Shown piece by piece: positions 40,191-54,529 of a stretch of 64,000 nucleotides of DNA (positions are counted from its first letter, which is position 1; each line of letters starts with the position of its first letter). The notes beneath the pieces are model-generated. The model made no database searches, was not told the origin of the DNA, and saw only the letters and a program-made list of their open reading frames with translations. Made by a program: the position numbers and the translations under genes. This DNA is from Acanthosepion esculentum (taxonomy: Eukaryota > Mollusca > Cephalopoda > Sepiida > Sepiidae): NCBI GenBank assembly GCA_964036315.1, contig OZ038478.1, positions 146,434,258 to 146,498,257 of the forward strand, in the 5' to 3' direction.

Positions 40191-41695
40191 TGGAAAAAGT
40201 GTCCAGGCTGACACTAGATGCATGTTCTGGGGTATAGGAAGTATATTTTATTTGTATTTTACCCTTTCACTACACTAAGTTTTAACTTAGTATAAGCCCC
40301 ATTGTCCTATTCAGAAAATCTCCCTCATTAACGTTAATTTTCCAATTAGAAGTAAAAAAAATAGGAATGCGCATTTTCCTTAATTACATCTGAATCTGAT
40401 CTCTGATGTCCGGCCCAAAATGATTTTAAATGGTTGGCATTAAAAAGTAACTGAGAAAATTTCAAAATTGACCTTTCAACGAATTCTTTTTTTATAAGAA
40501 TCAAAAAAGCATTAACATAAGACATGACATCCACGAGAATCCGATTAAATCGACTTTTCTTTCTACCACCCAGCATTGATAGCAATACTTCAAAACAATA
40601 GGTTGTAGAGGACCGGTGTGTGTGTTGCGTGTTTTTATTGTATTAGGGACACGTGCGTTTATCCCCTGCAAATAAAAGGAGGTCCAACTACAAGAACAAT
40701 GCTTGTGCTATCATCAGGGTGCTGTATATTTTTTTCTAGTGGGTCAGGGTCGGAGCATGTCCTGGAAGAAACGTCGGTAGTGTTCAGCGTTTGCTATTAA
40801 AATTTGTCTTTATCCAATGCTCCACGTTGAATTATCTTTGTCGTCCCGTCGCACTGTTTCCCGACCGTAGTTTTGTCTGAAAACGAGCTTTTTTGTTTGC
40901 TATGCGTGGATAAATTTGGTGCACAAAATTAAATAGAAGCAACGTTGTGGCAAAGTTGAACTGATGTAGAATTTCTACCGAGTGTCGAATCCATGTTTGA
41001 GAGAATTTGCTATTATTGTCGATTGAATATCGTACTTGCAAATTCTTAGTTTGTTCGAGTTGCATCGTTGCAGAATGAAGATAAAGGACACTGAGTCGCC
41101 TTTTGAGATGTGGTTTCACATTTTATCTATTTCAGTCCAGAAGAAGAGAGTGTTAATTAGTTGAAAATGGCGTTACGTTTTCCGTTTCGTAAACCGCGTT
41201 AAATTGGATCAAACGTCACCGAAAGAAAGAAAAGGTCCAGCAAATAGACAAGTGCGAGAAGGAGTGTTGTAATTATTCAATTGTTATTTAAACTAGAGTA
41301 TTACTGTATAGGAATGTTATAAAGGGAATATAGGGGGTGGGGTCAAGGGTTGAATATTATGAGGATATGTACGATAGATAACAGTTGACCCTCGTCTTAA
41401 AATGTTAAGATTGTAGTGATCAGGGAAGCATAGACACTGAAGTTTGTTTCATATTGCAACATGGTATTACTATAAATTTTTGTAATTCCTTACAACAATA
41501 ACGACACTTTGACATCATTTTGATTATTTCCTATTAATTTTAAATCCTTTATGCAGTAGAAACAGGCACAATAAACGAGAAATTAATTTTAATCGCTCGA
41601 CAAGACTCAGCTAGTCATTATTAAAGACTCGTGTATGTTATATAGCACTTCCAGCAAGATGATCATATCTTGGGTCCCAGAGTGTTGTTTACATG

Positions 41696-41699
<4 letters not shown>

Positions 41700-41748
<49 letters not shown>
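41700..41748. repeat. (AT)n microsatellite
   Basis: About 24 uninterrupted AT units. Confidence 0.95.
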
Positions 41749-41751
<3 letters not shown>

Positions 41752-41776
41752 TATTATAATACATTACAATAAAAAC

Positions 41777-41820
41777 ATTTTACATCGCTACACAAAAACT
41801 TATGTAGCGATGTAAAAGAT
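41777..41820. repeat. inverted repeat TTTTACATCGCTACA / TGTAGCGATGTAAAA
   Basis: Perfect 15-bp arms around a loop of about 10 bases, next to the (AT)n tract. This may be a transposon terminus or a fold-back MITE relic. Confidence 0.75.
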
Positions 41821-44289
41821 GATATGTGTTGATACCACTGAGTTTTAAACGAACACTATCATTTTTCAACAACAATGACTATCGTAACAGAACGTCCCTT
41901 TCGAAATATTTTTGGCACTTAAAAGGAGTTTACAAAATTTCAAAGGTAAAATGGAAAATATTAAAAATAACTAGAATCTCTATATCTTTATATAATACAT
42001 GTAACCTGTTTACAAGAAATATTTCATATTATAAATTTTCCCAACAATAAAAACCTGTTAAAACTATGAAATACATAAACGTTACGATGACGTCATTGCC
42101 TACCCTTCACCTTAAAATATAGATAAAAAAATTGTTAATAATCACATATTTTAGTTGTTTCGCCATTATTATATTAGTATATAATGGTCCATACAACATT
42201 TATTTGATTTATTAAAATCTAATATTGCCAAGTTTTACCGGCTATTCACTAAATGACCATTTGATTCGAGTATAGCATGAATTGAAGACATGGTCCCATG
42301 TGTAAGTAAATAGAATCGCTTTTTCCACAATGCTGAGTTGGCTTTTGTTTTTGTACTATTGTATTTATTCATTAATATATTTTCGAACATAATTCTTAAC
42401 TTTAAGACTAATTTTCAGACTAGTCAGGTTATTTGTAAATTAACAAAATATGGTCATAAACATACATAGGACGTGTAAATTATTCGTTTTTTGGCAAGTA
42501 ATGAGGCTTTATTATGCTAGATAAAAAAGAGGGCAAAGGTGAAGAAATATATCTCGTTTTGTATTTTTTCCCTTTCTTTGTCTTATTTTATTGAAACGTA
42601 ATGTCGCCATTCCCAAATTGTAAGTACAAAGAATCGCTTTTTCCACAATGATGGATAATCGCACATTGTTTTAGTAAGGAGCAATGGGACTTATACTTTA
42701 AATCTTAATTTAAATAAAAAAACTCCCCTTTTCGGAAAGTATTTCAGTCGAAATGTCGGCGACTAAACTGAATATCTCACTCCGAGTTACGACTGAGACG
42801 GCTCGTTAGCAAGCCATAAAGATGAAAAACAAAACCTAACAAAGGGCGGATAAAAAATAGTTTTAAGAAATCAAGAAATCATCCAAAAAATTGAATTATT
42901 TACCATTTTCAATTTCTTGCATCTCTTCGGTTAATTTAATGTTTCTCAGGAGCCGGGATTGAATTTTCTTCTGAAATGCACAACGAATTTTAGATTTAAG
43001 GTGTGCACATAAAATTCGCGTAGAATGGGCACATTTCTTGCTAAAATTATATGGATTCGATGAAGCTTTTTAATCAATTTTCTCCATGCAAGGCAATATA
43101 GAGATTAAGGGTTAGTGAATATTAGTGAATGTGGAAAAAACACCATTAAGGAGAGTGAACACTAAAAGAACACAAGACAAAAGATAGCGATTGACATTGC
43201 ATTTGATTTTTGAAGATAGAATTTTACTGGGAAGAAATAATCCGGAAGAGAGATCCACAAGCGAGAAGTAGGATAGAATATACTGTTATCATAAAATATA
43301 CGGTTACATATCGCCATTTCATAGAGTCTATGTAGCAATAAAAACAATTACCATGAAAGAATTGATAGAAACGTTACCCTGTAAATACATTTCGGTGGTG
43401 AGAAAGTGATTGAATCCGAGATGCTACATCAGAACCAATAACATTGCAGATTCTTCCTTGGATTTTATCAACAAATTATATGGGATCACCAAACCAGCGA
43501 GCAAGAATGGTAAACGTATAAATATGTAAGATGAACATATGTCAGTGAACATTCAGTGAACCAACTTTCTTAGTAGCAGATCGAGCAAATGATAGGCACA
43601 GTTAACACATTTTTCCTTCATCATTTATATACAAAATTCTGGTGAGGGACAACTTAGTTATGTCATAGCATTTTAACATTCCATTATTTATTTCTGTATG
43701 TTCTTCGGTCTTAATAATTTGCTTAATTTCTCGAAGACAATTTGCGTTATACGCCTATACACCTCCCGATTTCTGTGTGAACATATGAATCGAAATAGAC
43801 AATTTAAAAAAATGGAAAATTTTCAATTAAAGATGATCAGCAAGTATCTCTTAATAAACATGAGATAATACAAACTAGTATATTAAAGAGATAAACATGA
43901 AAATCAAATAAAATTAAAAATAATAACATTGATTATAAATTGATCGTGGCGTTTTATACTACACACTTACATATCTAACAACTGAAGGCGCTAAACTGGT
44001 GGTCTATTTCAAATGTTCATAGTGAGGTAAAGTGAACCAGATAATCAGCTTTTGGTATTTTTACCAGCGAGAATGGTATGCACAAATGTTATGTAGGCAA
44101 GTTACAGAAACATTTTCTGTTGTCTATTTATTGTTTATCACTGTGAAAAATAGCTATATTTTCTCTTCACTAAGCTTTTGTATACTCTTATTTTTATTCT
44201 TATTATTTCCTTGGATTTGCGTTGTATGCACATTTCCTTCTGGGTCCCAAACAGAGACCTAAGTTCAGAAACAACTTCATGACATTTTC

Positions 44290-45545
44290 CACTGATGAGT
44301 TTTGTAAAAAATACAAAAGCTAATATCATACACATATTATACAGATACAGATCTTCGTAATGTGTGAACTGAAGTTGAAAGTACACTTGTTTGTATTTCT
44401 TTTAGGCATGGCCTACCATGAAACCCTTCAATGCGGCTATCGGTACCTTTTCCATTTAATCATAGGGATTCAACTACAACTAGAATTATTGCCACATAAT
44501 TTGCCACATTTTTTGAGATTTTCAATTCGTGATCCTTGTATTTTGATATTTCGCAAGATCTTCAAAGATACATTACACTTGACAGGCACTGTCATGTTAA
44601 TAAGAAAGCCCATTCTGTTCTTGTGGTCACGATAACGATGTCTGGTCGATTAGCTTTGATTGTCCTGTCTGTGTGTATTGCAATATCCCATAAAATTATT
44701 AGAGATCCTAGCCCTGGAACCGGGCCTGGATGATGTTCATATACATTTCTTGCACTTTCCTCCAGTAAAAGTTGCATATTTCCTAGTGCAGATACTGGCC
44801 AAATCTATCATGACTAGTTTTACATTCAGTGGGTGTTAACATCGTATAACCGGATGCAAAATGGCCAAATGTTTCTGAATATTTATAACAATATCTGCCA
44901 TTCGGGTTGACAAATTTTTAGTGTGTGTGATTGGAAAATTTTAGTTAGTATGTTTGCTTGGCAATTTCTTCGGTTTCAGCTTTTCACCATGCACTACGTT
45001 ACCACTGAAGGTTACGAGGCTTGTCTACATCAGCTTGTCTGGTATGGGCAGAGTATTGAGTATAAATAATCTTATCTTGCCAAAGTTTCTGTATTTGGTA
45101 CAAGGCATTTGCTTTCTTTTTTATATTCTTTGCCGCTGCAGTAGATCATCGTGGCCTATTTGCACTTCTTCACCCACTTAAAATTCCCTTTTGAATTTGT
45201 TGGCTTTCTATACTACTAAATAAATTTTCTTATTTCTTTCATGTTCGTTGACATCCAGAATTCTGTAATTTCCAGGTATCTTTGAAAACCAATTGTTGTG
45301 GGTTTTTAAGACAGTTCTAGTTGAACTAATTCTCCGCCTCTTCCGGAACTGGGAACATACGGACGAGGATGTACATTTCCAAATCCTTAAGGATCCAAAT
45401 GTGTGGTACACTATCAAAGGCTTTACGATAATCTACAAGATTTACAAACAAATTACTCTACCAAATAACATAAGTTACATCAGTCGTGAACTACCGACAG
45501 CAGCAACAACTAAAATGGATTGCACATGTAATTTTAAGAGAAAAT
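44290..45545 (-). pseudogene. decayed R2-like LINE, 3' half
   Basis: On the minus strand, LVDYRKAFDSVPH (about 45402-45440) is reverse transcriptase motif A, followed by WILKDLEMYI. After about 600 bp of decayed sequence come NRPDIVIV and LLTMTVPVKCN (about 44560-44700), which resemble the C-terminal PD-(D/E)XK (restriction-like) endonuclease region of R2-type elements. The order and spacing fit one degraded element. Many stops and shifts are present. Family assignment is moderate; motif A is the firmest part. Confidence 0.55.
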
Positions 45546-45871
45546 AATGACATAATCCAGATGTTAACATTCAGCGCCACATCAAATCGATGAATCGGAA
45601 GGAGAACCACATACTACTGAAAAAAGCGATAACAGCTACTGGACTTGTTTTCCTAAAGAAAATGTTTTCTTTCTTTATAGGCAAATGCTAATATTAGCAG
45701 TATCCTAATCTGGACATAGTCTACGTATGAGCATTAATATATGATGCATACTGCGATACTGATCAATCTGGTGAAAGAATCCATTAGAAACCAGTGTTAT
45801 GCGAAGGAAACACTGTTCCATCAGCTATTAGACGAAACCATCTTTGTAGAAACAGTTGTTGCAGAAAGGTC

Positions 45872-45873
<2 letters not shown>

Positions 45874-45939
<66 letters not shown>

Positions 45940-45956
45940 GTATATATATATATATG

Positions 45957-45985
<29 letters not shown>
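45874..45985. repeat. (TA)n with TATG interruptions
   Basis: About 110 bp of TA repeats with periodic G substitutions. Confidence 0.95.
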
Positions 45986-45987
<2 letters not shown>

Positions 45988-46392
45988 ATGCATCTTTCAT
46001 TAAATAATATAGACAAGTTTTGTCTACATATTTTATGTAAATTCATTTCATATCGTCTGATAAATTTAATAATATTCTCACTAAACGAAGAAAGAATTCG
46101 CAATATTGATACATTTGTTTTAATCCTATCTAAGCTTTCGTCTTACAAAAGCCATTACAAAAGATGAAAATTACATTTCAATATATTAAACAATGCACGG
46201 GCAAAACAATAATGATAGTCTGTTTATGTTTACACGGAAGATTTCTAAGCAACGACAAAATCGTGCATACGAGACGCCGGAGGCGAAAATCCCAACGCAG
46301 CTTATTACGTCAATCATGACCACGCGAGAGTGAAAACGAGAAGTATTAAGTATGAGAAGCCGTTGGTATAAATCAATGGCTTCTGTCATCAA

Positions 46393-47060
46393 TTATAAGG
46401 ATTTAAGAATATTTGTGGAGATTTCATAGTTGATTTTGTTCAGGTTAGGTTTCAACAGTTTTATGTATATAGCTTCAAGAATTTTTAGTTTTTCTTTATT
46501 GTTTTCATGTTCAATTACAGCTGTGGTTTTAACGAGGATTTTCCTTAATTGTTTATGCGGTCAGGCTTGTTTTAAATGCCAAAAAATGTTAGAGTTATCA
46601 TTCAAATGTAGTGTCAAGCGTCGTGAAAGCGAGTTTGTGGTGTGACTAATGTAATTATTATTGCATCCGTTGGAGATACAATCTACTAAAGGGCACTTGA
46701 ATTTGTAAACTATGTTGTTTTTTTGCAAATCGCTAAAGCGGTGGGGGGACGAATCATTGCAAATAATTCAGTTCGATATACTAGATTTAGTATAGTATAT
46801 GATTAACTTAATTTTTTGCTAGGATCTGCTGTAGATATATTAGTATTTACTAATTTTTTTAGTATATTTTCATCTTGTTTATAATTAGTATGCATTTGAC
46901 TACGATATAGGAGATTAATATGTTTCGGATTAGTTGAAGTCGTATTATATTCTATTTGCTTAGTATTGAGACTTAATATTGATAAACAAATATTTTGCCT
47001 GTATTCTTCATCGCTATTCTGCCAAACTCATTGGATTCAATTAGACATGAACAAATGTTG
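46393..47060 (-). pseudogene. Penelope-like element fragment with GIY-YIG endonuclease domain
   Basis: Minus-strand pieces read INLLYRSQMHTNYKQDE, then KLIIYYTKSS, then NNIVYKFKCPLVDC (about 46680-46730), NNNYISHTTNSLSRRL and HLNDNSNI, ending TNILKSL before a stop at 46393. This is the C-terminal linker and GIY-YIG nuclease of Penelope-like elements (IVY...YIG with Gly replaced by Ser here). The reverse transcriptase part is missing or unrecognisable upstream of about 47060. Internal stops show it is dead. Confidence 0.7.
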
Positions 47061-49639
<2,579 letters not shown>

Positions 49640-50460
49640 TTGACCATAATATATGTTGAAACATGGATAAATAGAAGGATCTGCCAACTGGTGAAAGACA
49701 GAAAATTACAGCGATCATCGAATGATGAAGAAGGCTGTTGGAATTATAACTAAATTGAGAATTTGAAGCAATGGAAAAATACTTCAAAAACTTGTTTCCT
49801 CAAGATGAACGTAGAAGAAGCGAGTTAAAACGAAACAGCCACTTTTGATCAGCGCTCAGATCTGTGAAAATGCTGGAGTTGAGGGAGTGAACAAGGACAA
49901 AATGTGTAGAATACTTTGTGAAATGTGATCTGTAAAGCTCCTCTCACGAAAGTAAATATTTTAAATCGTCAAAATTGGTCTAAGAAATACATGAAAATTT
50001 GACTTTTCTCGACTGACATTTGGTGGACCTGATTGATGGGCCAAACGATTGATTTTACCCAATTCAGACGTGCCCTAGACTAAAAGAAGGCAACAAGTAG
50101 GCGGTATTGTGATATGGGATGGAATTTTCGATCAAACCATTACTGCACCATTCAAAGTTGATAGTGGAGTTAAACTGAACAGTGCTATCTATTGTGATTT
50201 TATGAACAAGACCTTCTTTCCATGGTACAAGTCCCAGTCTCGCAGGATGAAAGTGAAGTCTGCATTGATGCACAGCAATGCTACTTCTCATGTATCTCAG
50301 CTTATCCCTGAATTCTTTCAGTATAAAATATTTACAGGGAAGAAAATAATGGAATGCCCACCATCAAGTTTCTGATTTGAATCCGATCGGAAATCTATGG
50401 TCAGTTGGAAAGATTAACTTATATGAAGGTGGTAATATTTCCATTAATTTAACTGCGATT
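49640..50460 (+). pseudogene. mariner-type transposase fragment, inactive
   Basis: Cut-and-paste DDE/D transposase remnant. Upstream pieces in shifted frames include NRQNWSKKYMKI and a GPD.WAK.LILPNSDV-like stretch. The clear part (50109-50375) reads DQTITAPFKVDSGVKLNS, TFFPWYKSQSRRMKVK, MHSNATSHVS and GKKIMECPPSS, then in the next frame NLWSVGKINLYEGG. The motif usually MHDNA has Ser in place of the second catalytic Asp (MHSNA), so this copy is dead apart from its frameshifts. The 3' end is lost at the (TA)n tract near 50497. Confidence 0.8.
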
Positions 50461-50491
50461 GCCCCCTCCTTTTTAAGTACAATTCACCTAC

Positions 50492-50496
<5 letters not shown>

Positions 50497-50558
<62 letters not shown>

Positions 50559-50583
50559 TAAAATTAACTAAGTCCAACAATTA

Positions 50584-50641
<58 letters not shown>

Positions 50642-50660
50642 TCTAAAATTCTAACAATTA
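50497..50660. repeat. duplicated (TA)n plus flank
   Basis: Two TA tracts (50497-50557 and 50591-50640) are each followed by TCTAAAATT...AACAATTATTTT. The second flank lacks about 10 bases of the first. The block has probably been duplicated in tandem. Confidence 0.8.
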
Positions 50661-50882
50661 TTTTTAATATATTTTTTGTTTATACCTTGTTTATACCTCG
50701 TTATATAGGTCAGTTAAACTAACCTATCCTTCGGACGTCGACGGAATTGTCCTGGAAGGACGGATGACGTCAGAGATGGGTACAGAGAACCTAAGACAAT
50801 CCGCCGGAGTCCTTACCAAAGCAGATTTCCACACGGGATGTGAACAGGTTAACTCTTATTTTTCTCATTTCAGACTTTAAAA

Positions 50883-51440
50883 ATGACAATCAATATAACC
50901 AGCCTGAATTTGAAGGGGTTGAAGGAATGGGGGTAAGGCTGCTCGCCTGTTCCGTGACATCTTGTCTTTCGGAATAGATGTCGCCGCAATCCGAGAAACA
51001 CACTCTGTTTGCAACATCGATGGGTGTGTGCTGTCTAACGGTATGTCGTCTAGTCATCATACGAGGACTGATATGCAAGAGGGGGGCTTCTTTATTGGGT
51101 AGCCGTACCCTGGACGCGAAGTAGGACCTGTTCATGCGGATGCCGAGGACCGGTTGATCGTGGCCGACATTGTCGTGAAAAGTGGTTCGTTCCGAGTCGT
51201 TGTGGTTTATGCGCCCAACGACCAGTAGGAGCGGGTTTCGTTTTTTCGACGTTTGGGGCCGTTCCTGGTGATTTCAATGCGCCTAATCTTAATGGTGGAC
51301 TGGAATGCTGTCCTGGCTCACGACTTAAACAGGAGATTGGGAGCTAGCGGTCGGTCGGTCAGTCGCTCGGTCGGTCGGTCGTAGCTTGGTTGATCTGATC
51401 AGCGAGTTTAGTCTCGTCCATAGATACCGGGATGATCACT
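50883..51440 (+). pseudogene. second Tx1-like LINE, ORF2 endonuclease fragment
   Basis: Plus strand. It starts MTINITSLNLKGLK at 50883 and continues in shifted frames with ARLFRDILSFGIDVAAI-RETH, LIVADIVVKSGSFRVVVVYA, RVSFFRRLGPFL and DWNAVLAHDLNRRLG. These match the endonuclease layout of the array LINE (SLNVRGLR, QETR, GVYGPN, GDWNAVLDPDIDR) but belong to a different family. The fragment is 3'-truncated at about 51440 after a GGTC-rich microsatellite (51345-51385) and has several stops. Confidence 0.75.
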
Positions 51441-51499
51441 CAGAGAGGTAAATGTGAACGTGTGCTCTTAATGGTCCTTCAGCCCGGTAGTTGGCTACC

Positions 51500-52142
51500 T
51501 GCACATAACAATTTTCCCTTACCACCCTAGAAGCAACGGCCAGGCAGAGCGTTTTGTGGATACTTTTAAGAGATCCCTAAAAAAAATCAACGGGGGTCCA
51601 GGGATACAGCATTGCAACAGTTTCTACAAGTGTATCGGCTTACACCAAATGAAAATGCTCCTTCGGCCATGACTCCCCCAGAAATTTTGTCAGCGCAGAA
51701 AATAAGCTCGGTCTTGGATAAGCTCATACCCAGTAAGAAGAATGTCAAACATACGGTACAAAAAACTGGAGATAAATTTTACGGAGTGGGAGTAAAGTTT
51801 TCTGATCAAATGTATCAGACGGAGAAAATTATTGCGAAGTTGGAACAATCGTCAAAAGAATTGGTAGGATGGTATATTTAGTCAAAGGGGCGAAAATGGT
51901 ACACAAAAGGCACTTGAATCACACAAATATAGGTATATTGATGAAGAGAAGGATACTCCAATGGATGTTGAGCCAATGGAAGTTCTTTACGACATATTCG
52001 ATGTGCTCATTCCTCGGAAAGCTCCTGACAAAAATTAAAAAAAGATAAATTAAGAGGAAAAGAAGGGACACAGAGAGAATCGACATAAACCCGAAACGGA
52101 AAAGATATTGATTCTGTGCAGACTAAATCTAAAACTTGGGGG
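51500..52142 (+). pseudogene. Gypsy-type retrotransposon, integrase end and 3' polypurine tract
   Basis: PRSNGQAERFVDTFKRS (from about 51520) is the classic integrase core end of Gypsy/Ty3 elements. After a frameshift the sequence continues LQQFLQVYRLTPNENAPSAM and SKKNVKHTVQKTGDKFYGVG, which is the integrase C-terminal region, ending near 52038. AAACTTGGGGG at 52133-52142 would be the polypurine tract, after which TGTTATATG (52143) could begin a 3' LTR. The 5' part of the element is absent; the fragment abuts the Tx1-like fragment. Confidence 0.75.
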
Positions 52143-53002
52143 TGTTATATGTCGTACCTATGAACACTAATGCGTATGTCTTAATCCTCATAAATAAATA
52201 AGTGGGGGTAATATGCTGTTTAAGTAATCCACAACTAGCAGTGGTTTACCTACTTCACGCCGCTGGCCAGTATTTTATTTTGTAGATGTTATAAAGATTT
52301 CCATTTGATTTCCAAACTCCATTTTGGTTATTCCTTATTCAGCAACCCTTCCTAGGTTAAACACACGTAGTTTCAAAATTGTTTGGAAGAATATTTTTTG
52401 AACATTTTTTTCTATCTAGCCAAATTCATTTGTATTCTTTTTTCTTTTTCTCTCCATCACCTTTGCCCCTGACTATCCTACATTGTCACAATATTAAATC
52501 TACCAAGAATGATAAATTTGCGTCCAGGCTCTTCCAATATATCACCATTATTGGAAGCTTATATATTGTCATAGTCTGGGATAGTCAGAGACAAAGGCAT
52601 TGCAGAGGAAAAGAAAAAGATGAACTTGAACAGAAAAAAAAATTCTTTTAAAGATTTTCAAAAAAATTTAAAATTATCTGCGTCTCTCGTTGCATGAGAG
52701 ATCAACGAAACTAATTGTAACACCAAAGATGAACTTAAGGTAAGGATTATGGCAGTATTCACCAACTTAAATAATGAGACCATCTTGAATCGATGTATGA
52801 AATTCTGAAGTTGTCTGGAGGCTGTGTTTGAAGCCAATCGCGATTCTATTGAATAAATTTACTCTTTAGTATTTAAAGATATTATTTTGCAATGTTGGTA
52901 AATATATCTGTTAAAATGGAATGGTATTTTCAGTTTTACAGAATTTAGACGGCAAATTATCCATCGCACCCGGTTTCTATGAGATATATATATATATATA
53001 TA
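52143..53002 (+). other. possible Gypsy 3' LTR start and AT-rich DNA
   Basis: A TGTTATATG start follows the presumed polypurine tract, but I cannot find the matching LTR end. The rest is AT-rich with a small Lys-rich open frame (52379-52651) that I do not recognise. Confidence 0.3.
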
Positions 53003-53004
53003 TA

Positions 53005-54485
53005 CAGGGCTGCGCGAAAGTAAGTGAGCTCTTAAGTTAATATTAAGAAAAATTGTTTCTTTTTATGATATAATCAACAAATCTAAATTACACTGTGTAT
53101 TAATTAGGAAAAAACTTTATTAAATTATGTTTTTATAAAGCTGATATAAAAATATTAATTCAAATTAAGATGTGCAAAAGTCAGTGAACATTTACATTTA
53201 TAAACTATATTTTTGTTTTACACTGTTGCCATAGCGAATATTTTTTGTACACGTGTAAAAATGAAAATGACATGTGCTCATTTGTTTGGTAAGATGTTTA
53301 TACTACAGTCAATCAATATGACACATTGTGTATGCAAAGGCTTGCAGGTAAAAACTATGTTTTTAAGTTATTCCAAGAAGAAAAGAACTTCCTGAAGTCT
53401 TAAAAAATCGCATAATTGAAGCCACTTTCATGATGAAGAAGGCTATAAAAATGTTTTGAAATGTACAACTCTACTGTGCAACAAATTATTTATAAATGGA
53501 AGACCTTTCATATGGTGGTATCGCAGTCAAGTTATGCCTGTCCACGAAAAATAAGTGCAAGCTTAAGTAGTCCTCTAGTTGCACAAAGTATTGAACTCTG
53601 CTCTTCTCTAATGCTCCCTGGCCAATTTGTAATCAATATGCATACGTCTGAGGAAACCTGAACGATGCCGTTCTTCATGAAACAATGCCTCCATCAATGC
53701 CGTTCTTCTTGACAGAATCCCTAGAAATAGCCACTACTTATGAAAATCACAAACTCAGCTCAACCATACAAAAGTTAATATTAATAATCTAGAAAGCTTC
53801 TGGCAAAAGGTCTTATCGTTGGATGAGACCAAACTAGAGCCTTTTGCGAGGTAGCATAGGCGGTATGTCTGGTGAGCTCCTTATATGGATTTTGAAGAGA
53901 AGAATTTCGTTCTACCATTTAAACATCTGGTAGTAACAGCATCGGGATTTGGGGGTGCATTGCTGCAGCAGCAACAGAGAAAATAGTATGTACTGGCGGG
54001 AAAATGGTCTCTGCAAGAGACCAAGCAATTTTGAACAAAAGTATATTGTCATCGGTTTGAAAGTTGGATTTCAATTCTTGGAATAGCCTAGTCAGAGTCC
54101 TGATCTATATCCAATTGACATCCTAGGGTTCAACTGAAAGGCAGTACATGCAAGAAATCCAAGTAATATCAAACAATTCTGGGAGTTTTGCCAAGAAGAA
54201 TAGTCAAAAATTGATGTTTACTATTGTCAGAGACTTCATAAAACTTTTAGAAAATGACTGGCCGACTTCGCGCCCTCAAAAGAAGGATTCACCAAATAAT
54301 AAATGTTTTAAGGTTCACTTACTTTTGCTCATGGTAATTTTTTTTTATTCCAGCTTGAGAACAAACATTGAAATTGTCGTAATTCGCTTAATCATGGATT
54401 TTCTTAATGAATGTATAGTTTAAATAAGATTCGTTGATTATCTGAAAAGAAAAACATTTTTTCATATTATATTAATTTTGCGCAG

Positions 54486-54490
<5 letters not shown>
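53005..54490 (+). mobile_element. Tc1-like DNA transposon, 1486 bp, with IR/DR ends
   Basis: The left end is CAGGGCTGCGCGAAAGTAAG (53005) and the right end is TTTTGCGCAGCACTA (to 54490), an imperfect terminal inverted repeat with TA on both sides (53003-53004 and 54491-54492). Inner repeats GCAAAAGTCAGTGAAC (about 53174-53189) and, inverted, GTTCACTTACTTTTGC (54314-54329) lie about 160 bp inside each end. This gives the double-repeat (IR/DR) layout of Tc1-type transposons such as Sleeping Beauty. Length is normal for the family. Confidence 0.8.
53360..54320 (+). pseudogene. Tc1-like transposase, inactivated
   Basis: Recognisable pieces in order: LKNRIIEA (about 53400), STVQQIIYKWKTFHMVVSQ and PRKISASLSS (53461-53661, the paired-type helix-turn-helix region), WMRPN/LSLDET with RRYVW-like residues (about 53810-53870), an IGIWGCIAAA-like block (about 53940-53975), and a final SQS.DLYPID-like block (about 54090). 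Frameshifts and stops separate them. The protein would have bound the inner and outer repeats of this element. Confidence 0.7.

Positions 54491-54527
<37 letters not shown>
54489..54527. repeat. (TA)n tract at the right end of the Tc1-like element
   Basis: About 19 TA units. A matching tract (52983-53004) lies at the left end, so the element sits inside a former (TA)n microsatellite. Confidence 0.95.

Positions 54528-54529
<2 letters not shown>

Larger units (their letters stand above)
40191..44289. other. AT-rich intergenic DNA with simple repeats
   Basis: No gene is recognised. It holds an ACTAAG...CTTAGT hairpin at 40271-40288, a (TA)n tract (41700-41748) followed by a hairpin (41777-41820), and a repeated block of about 35 bp starting GTAAGTA with core AGAATCGCTTTTTCCACAAT at about 42302 and 42620. 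Confidence 0.5.

Noticed and set aside
45741..46103. Overlapping open frames rich in alternating Ile and Tyr
   Set aside because: They are translations of the (TA)n tract in several frames; the same happens at 47935-48209, 48688-49386, 56687-57024, 58624-58872 and 59071-59283.
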